This document shows positions 48,250-59,878 of a stretch of DNA of 60,000 bases, in pieces. Numbering within the stretch: position 1 is the first letter of the stretch; each line of letters starts with the position of its first letter. The notes below the pieces were generated by a model. It did not search any database. It worked only from the letters and a program-made list of their open reading frames with translations, and was not told the DNA's origin. Position numbers and translations under genes: made by a program. The stretch is from positions 24,587,666-24,647,665 of the forward strand of contig OX485807.1 of NCBI GenBank assembly GCA_950295325.1, read 5' to 3'. This DNA is from Polytrichum commune. Lineage: Eukaryota; Streptophyta; Polytrichopsida; Polytrichales; Polytrichaceae.

Positions 48250-49956
48250 TGATCGGGGCACCATGGGTTCAAACACCATTTGGAAAATAGATGTGTTGTG
48301 ATTACCTTAAACACGTACATCGTTATTTTACCTCTTAATTATGCAAAGAGTTCCAATTGTCTCGACTACGGTAACATCTTTCTTTCTTGCAACCAATAAG
48401 AATTGTACATGTCAAACCCTCCAAATGAACAATAATGTTTGAAACCTTAGTAATAAATTATTGAAACCTTTCTAACATAACAAACCATCGATATGTTAGA
48501 AAGGTGCGATCCAAGTATTTTGAGGAAGGGCCAATTGCTATCCATTGCACACTCAATCCACATTTCAAGTGCATTGAAACCCATGCAACAATACCCATGC
48601 AATGATACTCAATGCATATTCTTGATATTTTGACATGCATGTTTGCCATTTTGTGCATGGTGTGCTCCAAGAGCTCCTACACTCAACATGCATCTATTCA
48701 GTAATCATGTGATAAACAAAGCAGAGTGTATTTCTCACAAAATACGAAGAGTCTCTATTGAATGGGTTTTAGGGCTTGATACGGTATTGTTTAGGCAATG
48801 TGGCTTCCAAGGGTCCAAACTTTTCATTCCTAATCTTTGGTAAGCGCATTTAAGACTTGCGACAACCTTGTTTACATCAACCGAGGGAAACCAAATCAAC
48901 AATGAAATCAAACATATTTTCTTACAAATGCATTTGAATGCATGTCGCATTTCAAGGTGGACATTGAATTTAAGCCACGTGGTCATGCCATGGTCACCTT
49001 GGATAGTAGACCCGGTAATTACCATTGTTTTCATCTTTTAATCATTAGCTTCTTTCTTTTTTGCTTTTTTTCGTAATCAATTGACATACTACATCAACAT
49101 TCAAATTGAATTTGTGTTCATGCTCACTGGATCATACGAAACCATATGAACTTTACCTATGCAATGTTGTCGACCCAATGACCTTATAATTAATTAGCCA
49201 TAATTTATAGCCATGTATTTAAATTCAAACAAATGGAAACTCTTATTATCAATGGGACTTGGGCATAAGTAATTCTCAAGCTAATCCTCCTAGAACCTCT
49301 TATGTTGTTCCATTTGAGTCACTTTCATTGAAGTATCGTGAGAGGGGAAGAGACAGGAACTTTGACTTGAACGACCAACGTGAATGAAGAGTTTGTTTGG
49401 GGGGGGGGGGGGGAGGGGGGAGGTGTGCTATCATCGTGGCCTCTAGGACCAAGATGGCGCATGCTACCCTTGATGCCCTCTTTAGAGGGTAGACTCTATA
49501 GTTACAAAGTAACAAGTATAAGTGTCAAAAGTAAATAGATTTAATATTTTTGATTGGTTTTGTATGGTTGTGTGTTGGATGGTCACTTCTTTAAGTTGGA
49601 GTATAGTGTGAGAAGTCAAAGGGTTTTGTATTTAAGTGGTTTGGGTTCAATTTTTGCGTGGCCTTTGTATTTAAGTCTTATGGAAGTGTTCCATACTCTG
49701 AGCTTAGTGTTTGGTGAAGTGTCGTGATATCATTTTTTATTTTTTTTGGTTATAGATAAACACCATATTAGACAATCATCACCACTTTAGATAGACAACG
49801 TATCAAACTCTCTCTTGTCAATGGGAAATTTGAAGAGATCACAATACCATGGTGACCTTGGCTTTTGGGATTGGTGAGTATGGTATGGACATGCAATTAC
49901 TTACACTAAAGACAGGAATGCATTTTTTGGTAGTCCATACACAACATACAAATGAT
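48250..49956. other. Intergenic, no gene seen
   Basis: Contains a long G tract at 49399-49422 with one A, next to a GA-rich stretch. The inverted pair CTTTCTAACATAAC / GATATGTTAGAAAGG lies at about 48469-48506. Nothing coding. Confidence 0.5.
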
Positions 49957-50349
49957 TAAGGGCCGGTTTACACTATGGACCATGAAGTCGGACCATGGAA
50001 GAGGGATATTATCAATGGTCCAAGTTCATGGTCCGACTCCCATGGTCCGACTTCCTAGGAAAATTTGTTTTGAAAACCTTGGGGCCCTCATTAGGTGTAA
50101 ACTGAATGTGGACCGAGAAGAAGGACCATGCACGAAAAGGTGAATGTGTTGATTTTTTTAATACATGCCCAAAAAGGGTAGTTTTGAGAAAAAATTCAAG
50201 TTTGACCATTCTCTTGTCTTCTCTTGAGCTTCAGTTGTCTTCACTTCTTGTTAAATGTGTCGAAGATGTGGCTTGCAAATCTTCTCACAACAATATAGAA
50301 ATATAAAAATGAGCGATGTAATTTACATGTGACATGTACCTTGTGTTGT

Positions 50350-50677
50350 CACTACACTAAATAAGATATTTAGTGTTTGATTATATTTAATATTTTTATC
50401 AACGTACCTTGCTCAACACTAATTTTCAATTCTTTGATATTTAGTGTTAGAAGATATGTTGGAATTCTCCATTTATCATTGTTTTTCTTCTTCTTATTTT
50501 CTTATAATATCCTTACTAACACTAAATTAAAACATGTAACTTCCACATATTACCATAGTTGATATTTAGTGTTTGAGTTTACATTTAATGTTACTTAATT
50601 TCATATGGTTATTGATATTCAGTATATGTGTTCATATTTAGTATATCAAACACTAAATATCCTATTTATTATAGTAG
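50350..50677. mobile_element. MITE nested inside T5
   Basis: The left end CACTACACTAAATAAGATAT and inward-read right end CTACTATAATAAATAGGATA both continue TTTAGTGTTTGAT. The motif GATATTTAGTGTT recurs about five times inside. No target duplication was identified and the superfamily is open. Confidence 0.6.
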
Positions 50678-50784
50678 AAAATATGAAAAAAAACCGCAAT
50701 TGTTTCCCATTGCCGTTCTTTTGACCACCCTGATCTACAATCGCTAAATGACTACATATTTTTCTTTTATTTTTTTGGGGGCAT

Positions 50785-50835
50785 GTAATATACCATTGGA
50801 AAGGTATTTTCAAGACCTTTCCAACGGTATATTAC
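50785..50835. repeat. 21 bp hairpin with 9 nt loop
   Basis: Arms GTAATATACCATTGGAAAGG(T) and (A)CCTTTCCAACGGTATATTAC pair with one mismatch. Short G and C runs outside the arms extend the fold. It could be a foldback mini-element or a source of hairpin RNA; neither is shown. Confidence 0.75.
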
Positions 50836-51379
50836 AACCCCCAAATTCCAAATATTTTAGTTGATAGACCACCAAAACAAATATGCACTCAAATTCTTGA
50901 GTTCTAGATGTCCCACATTATTTGATGAAACATGTGGGAGCAAGTTTAAGGGGTAGTGCATAGAATAAATGGTATATCTCATGGGCTATGATATGATCTA
51001 GGCACATATAGGGAAAACTTGCTCCAAGATTCATTGCATCATGTAGATGTTGAAAAATGCGCCTTACATAGTGGGAGGAGTTGTATATAAAGCCCCTCAA
51101 AAACACTTCATTTAAAATTTAATTCAAATAACATTTCTCTACCATGGGCCCTTGCCTTTCCCTGCTAGACCATCTCTCACGCCGCAAAACCCGTTGAACC
51201 ATGTCAATGCATTTATTAGGCCTTGAAATTAGTATTATGGGGACCTTGACCTATATGGTCCCTCTCCCATTTTTTCCTTAGCGTAAACCGAAGTGGTACC
51301 GGGACGAGTTCAACAGCCAATCAACGCTCTTACAACACCCTAGTCCGACTTCCTAGTCCATAGTATAAACTGGCCCTAA

Positions 51380-52243
51380 GTACAATATTATGTCTGGTCC
51401 ACTCAATGAAAGAAGTCTCCTCCATAATTTAGTGTTTATACCTAGCTAACTATTAGAGGAGTACCCCCCCCCCCCCTCCCATGTACAAATTGAACCAATG
51501 CCTAGGCTTGAGGCATGGTTTTCAACACATCTTTTGAGGACACGAATGTAGCGTAAAGAGGAAAGGCTTTGTGAGGATGTCCTTGAAGAAATACTTTTAA
51601 AAACTCATGTCACCATGGCACCTAAAGAGTGGTGGCCTTCCACTAAAGTTAAGTGAATCCTTGTGTGGGCTTTGTGTACACATTGGTCGTGGTCCCAAGA
51701 ATGCGTTTAAGTGCCAAAAGAAAATTACTTGGTAAGCAAGTTTGTGGAGATGGGTTTAGAGCCATGTGTGTGTGGTCTATGATGAGGGTGTGGTCACAAA
51801 AACCAATGAGCTTTGTTTAAGCACTTTTAATTTTTTTATAAATGTCCTCATTACAAGCAATCTATAACTTAATAATATCCATATGCCAAGATTAAAACAA
51901 ACTTATAGAGACCTATGACATAGTCATTGATTTTTGCACAATATTTGACCATTTGTGAATAGTGTTAACTTGGTTTACATTTATATTCCTCTCACACATG
52001 GTGGTTTGCAAACTCGAAATGACAACCAACATAAATAAAAAATTAAATAAAAAAATAGCTGCTCAATCAATTGAGTTGGTCACCCTATATTTGCATAAGC
52101 TCATTTGATGTTGCAGATGCATACCCAATTTAATGTTGACTTACACAAAAAATCATTATCAAAGTTTAAATTAAAATCACTCAAGCCTTTATTTGATTGG
52201 TTGCATATATAAGTTGCATAAAGTATTTGGAATTGTGACACCA
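51380..52243. other. Intergenic, no gene seen
   Basis: A C run lies at 51464-51476. No gene. Confidence 0.5.
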
Positions 52244-52450
52244 ATTATCCCAATTAATGTGTGTAATTATTTGGAGTCATGCAATGCTACAACTATTTAA
52301 TAACAATGAAGTATTCTACCAAGCAAAGTTATCAATGTGCTATAATATCCAAACAACCTATTGAACTTTCATTAGTATCAATTGAACGTATGAGTAAGTT
52401 GGTATTGCACTATGTAACTCTGAATAGTACCCACGGACTAATTAGGATAA
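52244..52450. mobile_element. MITE family M1, copy B
   Basis: About 207 bp, with ends ATTATCCCAATTAATGTG and, read inward, ATTATCCTAATTAGTCCG. The inner GCAATGCTACAACTATTTAA, CCAAGCAAAGT and AACCTATTGAACTTTC blocks are shared with copies A and C. Confidence 0.7.
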
Positions 52451-53264
52451 TGAGCATAGCAAATATCATCATGTCAAGAACATTGATACTTCCCTATTTT
52501 GAAATATGAAAAAAAGAAAATTTGACAAAGGAAATTTACAAAAAAGTCGTGAAGCTGATTGAGTTTAGAAAACATGTACAAATGACAAAGGTCGTTCACC
52601 AAGGCCCATTTCTATTACGCATACCAAAACAAGCAAACACAAATAAACAACAAAACAAAGGCACATGAGACTAATTTAAGGTAGAGGGTGCTAAAACCAA
52701 CACCTATAAACGCATCCAATTTGTCAACACTCTGCTACATTGAATTGTTTCCCATGGTATAGGTATGCATGGGCCCACATAGTGACGATTTTAGGTGCTA
52801 TTAGTGGCGTCACCTCGTACCAATCTACACTCTAACTCAAGTTGGTTCAAGGTGGGTTTAGGATGGTTTGTTGGTGCCTATTCTAGTCATTCTATTCACT
52901 GCCACTCGTGAAGGGTAGGGGGTGGGGGATTAGACATTCTATTCAAAGCCAAGAATGTAGGCCCATCAAGAATGAAGGGGATTGGTACCCAGGATGCAAG
53001 GCTATGCTTTTCCAACTGTACCAGGTGGGATCATGAAGGTGGCCACGTGGCTTTGTGCATCGTTACTAGTTCGGCTTTTGATCTGGCTTGGGTCTAGTAC
53101 CCAACTTTGTTGTGTTGGTTTTGAGCAAACTTGTGTTGGTTCTAAGCAATGAAGGTGGGGGTCCTCATCAATTGCAAGGTTGTCATACACATGACCTAGG
53201 GATTGGTTTAAGGAGGTTAGTGGTTTTGACTTTTAATATTCACAAAATATTCAATTGATCGAGG
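52451..53264. other. Intergenic, no gene seen
   Basis: No gene or recognised element. Confidence 0.5.
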
Positions 53265-53266
53265 CT

Positions 53267-53300
<34 letters not shown>
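53265..53300. repeat. (TTTC)n microsatellite
   Basis: Nine TTTC tetranucleotides. Confidence 0.95.
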
Positions 53301-53301
<1 letters not shown>

Positions 53302-53926
53302 ACGTATTATACAATACATAACATGAGTGCTCCCCATACATGGGGAATATTGAAATTACAGGAGATTTATACTTGCTTGATAGTTGGTCCCATAGAACGC
53401 AATGAAGGACCTAAATAATATTAAGTGGATTAACATATTTAAAGTAAACATACCAATGCTTTGGAAGATGCACTTTTTGAGATCACCATGTTACAAATTT
53501 ATCAATTGTTACCAAGAACTTCATCCCTCAAAATATGTATTGTCAAATTCTTGAGAATGAATGAAGGCATCTTGAGAACTACACTGAATAATCCTACGGG
53601 CCACAATAGTTTTTGAGAGCCCACACTAATTTTCTTAATATGAATTATTGTAAATCAGATTAATTTTCAACCCACTCTCAATTTCTAGTAGAATTTTTAG
53701 CGTAGGCCACATTAATTTTTTCTCTAGAAAATTAATGTGGGCATTATTTTAATTTGTGTTACTTTTTTTCCTACACCTAATATGTAATATGTTGCTTGGA
53801 CGTCTCCATAAAGACATAGGGAAAGGCCCATGGACTTAGACCCACGTTAACTCAAAAATTAGCGTGACCCATGCTAATTATTCTCACACTTATTATCCAC
53901 CCCCACTAATAGGTCTATTTAGTGTA
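53301..53926. other. Intergenic with a hairpin at 53706-53742
   Basis: CCACATTAATTTT and AAAATTAATGTGG form a 13 bp perfect stem with a short loop. Related GGCCCACACTAATTTTC and GACCCATGCTAATTATTC blocks on both sides (53608-53632, 53865-53885) suggest an old MITE. No gene. Confidence 0.5.
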
Positions 53927-53993
53927 TGATGATGCCATGTCCTTTGTGTTTGATGATGCCATGTCCTTTGTGTTTGATGATACCATGGCCTTT
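53927..53993 (+). repeat. 24 bp tandem repeat, 2.7 copies
   Basis: The unit is TGATGATGCCATGTCCTTTG TGTT. The first two copies are identical and the third is partial. Confidence 0.9.
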
Positions 53994-54125
53994 TTAAAAG
54001 TGCTAAGTTACATTATTATTTGAAGCTATTCTTAGTCCAATGAAAAGTAAGTTCATTAAATATCATTTCAAAATAAACACCAAAAATTGTGAGTCTGATC
54101 AACTTTACTATTAATAAACTCATTG

Positions 54126-54325
54126 CCCTAATTAATGTGTGGCATTGTTCGGAGTTACGCAATGCTATAACTATTTAAAGTGAATGTTGTATTTTACCAA
54201 GCAAAGTCGATTATGCTCTGTAATGTTTGAACAACCTAATGAATTTCATAAGCAAAAATTGAACTCTTGAGTAAGACGGTATTACACTGCGTAACTCTAA
54301 ATAGTAACATGCACTAATTGGGATA
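54126..54325. mobile_element. MITE family M1, copy C
   Basis: The ends CTAATTAATGTGTGGCATTG and, read inward, CCAATTAGTGCATGTTACTA lead into the shared GAGTTACGCA core on both sides. It is collinear with copies A and B. Confidence 0.72.
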
Positions 54326-54443
54326 GAGAGTGTAAATAGTTTCATCATTTAGTTGTCAATGAATATTTGGCTAGGAAAATATGCCCTATGAGACGTTAAA
54401 TACCCTAGAGTTACGGTTTTTTTAACCCCTAAGGATTGGGGAG

Positions 54444-54494
54444 CATAACATTATTTAGATCCAAAACATTGTTATGAATCTAAATAATGTTATG
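54444..54494. repeat. Perfect 17 bp hairpin
   Basis: CATAACATTATTTAGAT and ATCTAAATAATGTTATG are exact inverse copies separated by 17 nt. It stands 6 bp before the target duplication of the hAT-like element. Confidence 0.85.
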
Positions 54495-54508
54495 AGACCA
54501 TATTATGG

Positions 54509-55411
54509 CAGGCCTCCTTAAGAGTGGTAAACCCCACTTTTAGCCCTCTTAAGCTAAAAGTGGGGTCGATTGGGGGTCCAGAGTGGTAAACCCCACTTTT
54601 AGCACTTTTAGCAACTTTTAGCAGCTAAAAATGGGGTCCATGTGGGCCATTTTAGAATTTAGAGTCAAATTGGCGCCTCAAATTACGTTTCAGCTTGATT
54701 AGACGAGCAACACGTTTAGCGATATTCGGATCGAGAGCCTCGCCATCATCGTGCTCGAGGGCGGCCATCTCGTCTTCATGCCGGAACAAGAGCTCGCCAA
54801 TGATCGTATTGACAACGGCATTTGAAATCTTGAGCGTCAGCTCATCGCCGTCAATCTCAATGTACCGGTGCAGCGTGTTGTTGCGCGACACGATCCCGTC
54901 GAAGAACTTGAGCTGTTCAGACGGCGACAATGTCTGGTACTCGCTCTATTTCTCCTGGTGTTGTGATTCCATGTGTTTGGTCATGACATCAGAGCAGAAA
55001 TCGGGCCCGTACGTCTGGTTCGTGACGCGCGCGGCGCGCTTCCGGTTCGCCATGTCGACTTGCCGCCCAAAGTATTTGCAAAACGAGCAAACCGCCTCGA
55101 TAACTGCGGATGTCTTGACATCGCGGTTCGTCACGTGCGACCCGAGTTTTTGTTTGTAGGCCAGCTGCCAGGGGCTCGACTTTTTCTTCAGCATGATCAC
55201 TATAGTGACGCGGAGGTCCACAACAAGGTCTGCAAGTGTACCTGTAACTGCAATCGACCCCAAGTGCATCGTTTTGCACCTTTGGACAATGCTCTCTTAA
55301 AAATGCTTTGAACAATGCTTTGGTCTCACTCTCTTAAAAGTGGGGTCTGGCGAGGCTTAAATGTGGTAAAAGTGGGGTCTGTTTTTAGAATCCCACATTT
55401 AAGGAGGCCTA
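54509..55411. mobile_element. hAT-like element carrying a zinc-finger-like reading frame
   Basis: The left end CAGGCCTCCTTAA and inward-read right end TAGGCCTCCTTAA differ only at the first base, the same C/T asymmetry as the ends of maize Ac. TATTATGG is duplicated at 54501-54508 and 55412-55419. The outer A also matches, so a 9 bp, Mutator-type reading is possible. Both ends hold subterminal CCCCACTTTTAGC / AAAAGTGGGGTC motifs (54532, 54553 inverted, 54591, 55336, 55369), a usual hAT transposase-binding arrangement. The interior is GC-rich coding-like DNA in sharp contrast to the flanks. Confidence 0.78.
54652..55269 (-). pseudogene. Zinc-finger-like protein (possible BED/hAT transposase N-terminus), one nonsense codon
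   Basis: A single frame of 205 codons starts MHLGSIAVTGTLADL and ends RRQFDSKF. It is open except for a TAG at 54946-54948, where the context QEK-stop-SEYQTLSP suggests that TGG (Trp) was lost. Residues about 61-64 are CSFC and about 99-104 HMESQH, a C2H2 pattern of the BED/transposase type. After it come SPSEQLKFFDG, a RYIEIDGDELTLKISNAVV segment and an acidic EDEMAALEHDDGEALD stretch, then basic KLKRNLRRQF. GC content and codon use differ from all neighbours. I have a weak impression of likeness to zinc-finger proteins in oomycetes or other microbes; this needs a search. No catalytic transposase domain is present. Confidence 0.55.
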
Positions 55412-55419
55412 TATTATGG

Positions 55420-55995
55420 TCTTTAATCTTTTTCAGAGCTGCCCTATTCCTAGTTTTTTTTTCCTTCTTCTTCTTCTTCTTTTTTGTTTTTTGGTTTGTT
55501 TTGGTTGTAATCCCCTAACTTGACAACCATAATATTGCATTCCTCATGAGCCCATATTACCATAGAGTATCTATAAATTTCATTCCAAAATAATTCTAGA
55601 GAATCCTAAATGGTGTTGCCCGTATTGGAAAATGTCAAACAAAGCTAGTTAAGTATATGCCCGCATTGGGAAGAACCATACTTGCCTGCCCAATGTGGGC
55701 AACATTATATGATGACCTATTTGCCCCACTTTTAGCATGCCGCTCTCTTTGCAACGGGTAGTGTTGGTGGCAATTATAAGAGTGCTCTCCCACCGGTTAT
55801 CAACAATGCAAAGAAGGCCACATGGTGGACCAAGAGCTCACGTAACAACATGCATGCTAAACCACCTTCTTTCCCATTGTAGATCATAAAGAATGGCGTC
55901 AACCATTGCAACTGTAAGATGACACATCTTTGTCAATTGTGCTCCCTCAATTTGGGGGTCCTACTTGCCATGGTTTGCACACGTGGATCAATTGT
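55420..55995. other. Intergenic, no gene seen
   Basis: T-rich tract with TTC repeats at 55459-55482. No gene. Confidence 0.5.
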
Positions 55996-56397
55996 AAATA
56001 CCCCCACCTAAATGACCAAAATTCAAGCAAAAAGTTTAAGGAAATGGGCGATTGAACTTTGTAAATGCATTGGTCATGCTGCCCCCACCAAACCATTCGC
56101 AACCCTTGAAATTCATCATCAATAGATGGGCCCAAGCTAAGCAAGGGGCCACTGTGCCTCAAGTTCAATTCATCCTGGCCTATCCCATTCAAGATGTAAA
56201 TATGCCCACCTAAATGAACCAAATTCGAGCAACCAAAATTCTTAGGAAATGAAGCAATTGAACCTTGTAAATGCACCGATCATGTCACCCACACTAGGCC
56301 ATTTGCAAACTTCAATGTCCATCATTAGCAGATGGGCCCATGTTGAACAAAGGGCCATTGTGCCTCGAGTTCAATTCATCCTAGTTTGTCTCAATGA
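55996..56397. repeat. About 202 bp tandem duplication
   Basis: Units 55996-56197 and 56198-56397 share, in order, CCACCTAAATGA, GCAATTGAAC (GCGATTGAAC in unit 1), TTGTAAATGCA, CATCATC/AGATGGGCCCA, GGGCCA(C/T)TGTGCCTC and GTTCAATTCATCCT. On the minus strand the first unit keeps an open frame (GSIASFPKNFGCSNLVHLGG onward) that faintly recalls leucine-rich repeats, but it is broken in the second and no gene is called. Confidence 0.75.
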
Positions 56398-58838
56398 CGT
56401 TTTCCTTCATGCCCAACCAAATCCTATTTGATAACTATAAATTTGATAAGGTGATTCGCTAGGGACAAAGCCTACTTGTACAATTTTAGAAGACAGGTCG
56501 TAGAGTGTCTTGGCTAGACAGAAAGAAGGTGGGAGGTAGGAGGGCTAGGAGGATGGATTCTCCGATGAGGTCAATGACCACCTTTGCTGAGTAATTTGGC
56601 ATGACAACGATTCCATATTAGCTGCACCCACAAATGTTGAATTTGAAACAAATTGAGCCACAAACTAACACTAGAAGGAATGGGGGTCCTTTCTAACACA
56701 TAAATGACACATAAATGACCTATAGGTAGCCCTTGCACAATATCTAACAACCTGCACACTACAACAACCTCCACGAAAACGACTGCATACATTGGGAGAT
56801 CTAGATACATTGGGATACATCTAGATATTCCTCTCTTTTTTTCTTTTTCTTTTTTGGTCATGAATGACTTGGTTTTGTCTGTAGGGCCTTGCGGGACCCG
56901 GAACCTCCCCACACACACAAAGCCCAAAACAATGACCATTTGGAATTGAATTCCCAAGGTTTTCATCCTTCCTATACATTTGGTTGGAGTCTCAAAGCCC
57001 TTATGGGACATCAAACACTCATTTACCAAACGTTTATGCAACCTATATGTTTGGATTTAAGATCCTATATGAAAGATCTCCTTGCTACCTTTAGGAGTGT
57101 TGATTGCAACTCCTTTGGGCATTCATGGGCTCCCACCTCAACTTCTGAGGCAACCATAGGGGGTGTGGGTGAAAGCCTTAGTGAGGACACAATCCCAAAC
57201 AATTCTTCACAAAGGAATGTCTTAGAAGAATTATGATGGTGTTCGAAAACCATGCTAGGTCTCCCCACATCCGATTCAAAAGGGCATACAAAAGAAGGTG
57301 TCATTTGCATATATCACTAACATAGATACAGTACAAACAAGAGTGCAAAGGATTGCCCGATCAAGGCCCTGGTCCCTCGCAACTAATAGACAGTCAACAA
57401 TAAGACTTTAGAGAGCCAAAATTATTATTTCTAGTTAAAGTTCAAATATGCCACTTTACTGTTGGTGTCATAGCAAGGCTTCCACAATCGAAATTTCTAG
57501 GTAATGAAGGAACCATCGTATATGTTTTAGGGCTACCAACTTCATGTTACATAGATTTGTCCAATAGGAACAAAATGCATGAAGTCCAATTTTCAAATAT
57601 AAAACACATCACTTTTCATTCATCTCTTTGTCTTCTTATTTGAGACTTGAAGATGGAAGTGTTCATGTTATGGGGACCAATTGTGAGAACGTTCCAATTC
57701 TCAAACATGTCATGATAGTGCAAATTATTCTTCGTTTGATGAAGAACTCCTTGCCTCTGAATTTGAACATGATGATTGGAAGTGATAGTGAGTGTTGTGG
57801 GGACTCTAATAATGATGCTTTGTGTGGGCAACCAGTTCAAGACTTTCTTTCTACATGAAAAAGATTTAGGCCATTTCCGAGTACATGTGCCCCCAACAAT
57901 GTTGATCCCCACACCACCAACACGCCTCACCAAGAGATTGGGAGGAGGTGAGTGTGACTAGACGGACTAAGGGCATTCGATATAACATACCAATATCGCG
58001 GGTGCATCTCCAATATACAACTTTCATACGAGGAGTTCATGTAGCCAATCAATTGAGGGATACATACGCTTGTCAAGTTAGGTCCCATAAATGATGGCAC
58101 AAACTTAAAATAAATAAAAATTTGGACACAACGATTGTAAACATGTGCCTCATCCACAAATATGTCATGAAGAGTACATGAACCCCGAAATATGCATTGT
58201 CACACCTCCAATTTCAAATTGGAATGGCAAAGGCATTGACTAGCACATAAAGTGATAGGTATGCATTGGATTATATTTAAAACCCAGTCAAGGTCATACA
58301 TTGCATATACATGTCCATAGCCATTTGAGGTGGAATTGTGCACATTGTCACACTTGTACAAATTGGATGTGTAAGCCATGGGGAGGAGTCCACCCATGTT
58401 TGCAATCATGTTCTAGCAAGGCCCAAACACCTAGCCTCGCTTGACAAGGCTGTTTTATGTCCTATTTATTTTTAAATAAGTTTAAAATTGAAAAACCCTA
58501 TTTATTTTTCTCAAAAAATGCTCAAGTTCGTAGAGGAAAGTTTGTTTAGGGTTATGTTCAAGAAGTTGATGGTAATCCCATGGATGCCAAGACCGCCCCA
58601 CTTCACTTTATACTAGAGCCTGATGGCTTCAAGGGATCAAAGGAAGTTTGAATGCAATGGATAATGTTTCATGGTCAAACACATTATGTGTTCAACCCAC
58701 CTCAAAGAGGTGAGTTTAACACAAAATCAAAAGACTATGATAGTCGAAAAGCATAAAAAATTTAAGAGGTTTTTTTTTTCTGGTTTAGTCATTATTTGTC
58801 CTTTGCAAGTATAATGTCCCAGTAATGTGTTCCACTTA
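56398..58838. other. Intergenic, no gene seen
   Basis: 2.4 kb. Longer frames (56571-57041 minus, 56889-57236 plus, 57616-57933 minus) carry no recognised motif and lie on both strands of the same DNA. Possibly a decayed gene or retroelement; not assigned. Confidence 0.4.
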
Positions 58839-59037
58839 GGGTTGGTTCACACGGGGTCCCAAGACTTGAGTCCCAATTCACTTGAGGTCAATCTATGCAA
58901 TCTCAACTGTTGAGAGCATGGAAGTTGAAACTTACCACTTCAAACAGGGTTCCAAGTCCTAGTCCCGAGTATGACATGGATACCTACTTGCTAACATGAG
59001 TGGGACTTGGAACTTGGGACCCCATGTGAATTGGCCC
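58839..59037. mobile_element. Tourist-like MITE T6 with TTA target duplication
   Basis: 199 bp with ends GGGTTGGTTCACACGGGGTC and, inward, GGGCCAATTCACATGGGGTC; the match goes on through CCAAG. TTA flanks at 58836-58838 and 59038-59040. It shares internal sequence with T3. No coding capacity. Confidence 0.85.
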
Positions 59038-59040
59038 TTA

Positions 59041-59853
59041 TATTGTAGTTTTGCTTATTACAAATTGTAAGTCCCACATGCCTACATCATTTATGGTAAT
59101 TAATGTCACATGCATAATAGAGTCACTTACCCTATTTGAGGTATATGCTAGGTTAAACTGATGATCAACAACTTCATCATTAGTGTCACCTCATGACACT
59201 TGGTGTTGCACGTGTGCTTACCAATATCTTGGAATGAGTATGTTCAATAATGTTATGAGGTGTATGCTTATGTTACGCAATAGTCTACAAGTTGACTGAA
59301 AATGTACATGAACAACATTAGCATGCTCAAGAATATCTTCCTATTGCATATTAAAATGTAGACACATGACATTTGCCATTAGTACGCTCAATAATATCTT
59401 CCCCTTGTATACAAAAATGCAAAACTATCATCTCGGTTGTTCCAATTCATACGCTAAATGTCATAATGTAAATATTTTCATTTATAAATATATGAATATA
59501 TATTGATAAATAACATCATGTTGACATATATTTGGACGTGACACTTTGAGACCTCTAGGTGTCTATTTAGGTCCTCGCAAATAGTGAATGTGACACTAAA
59601 TACCATGAACGGTGTAGTAGTAGTAGTAGCAAAAAAAAATTGGTAATGCATGGGGTATTTTAAAGCTACCATCTACTTTGCTTCAAAGCGTATTGAATAA
59701 GACACATCGTGTGTGTAATCAAGTTCATAAATATTGGGGGTGGAGGATGGTTGTTGGCAATATGGAACATAAGGCACATACATTGGTGGGCATCACTGCA
59801 ACTTGAGTACATTCAATCAGCTATATAAAAATCCGGCAAATGGAAGCATGCCC
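59041..59853. other. Intergenic, no gene seen
   Basis: AT-rich; a short GTA run lies at 59613-59627. No gene. Confidence 0.5.
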
Positions 59854-59878
59854 GGGGGGGGGGGGGGGGGGGGGGGGG
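59854..59878 (+). repeat. (G)25 homopolymer
   Basis: Twenty-five consecutive G. Its length is likely to be unreliable in assembly, and it could form quadruplex structures. Confidence 0.9.

Larger units (their letters stand above)
49960..51376. mobile_element. Tourist/PIF-like element T5, 1.42 kb, TAA target duplication
   Basis: The left end GGGCCGGTTTACACTATGGA and inward-read right end GGGCCAGTTTATACTATGGA continue as inverted repeats through GAAGTCGGAC. TAA flanks at 49957-49959 and 51377-51379. CATGGTCCGACT-type motifs recur near the left end (49990-50055). The interior carries a nested MITE (50350-50677) and a strong hairpin (50785-50835) but no transposase, so it is non-autonomous. Confidence 0.8.

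Noticed and set aside
48200-48285. GGTTCGAGGACC and GGGTTCAAAC as tRNA B boxes
   Set aside because: The B-box pattern is not complete and no cloverleaf or A box could be formed around either site.
50908-50935. GTCCCACAT as an upstream element of a plant snRNA promoter
   Set aside because: No TATA box at the right distance and no snRNA sequence follows.
54652-54930. Separate small gene starting downstream of the stop at 54946
   Set aside because: The frame is continuous with 54949-55269 apart from one TAG; it is better read as one interrupted frame.
56571-57041. 156-codon minus frame as a gene
   Set aside because: No recognised domain, and an equally long frame lies on the opposite strand nearby; coding status cannot be supported.
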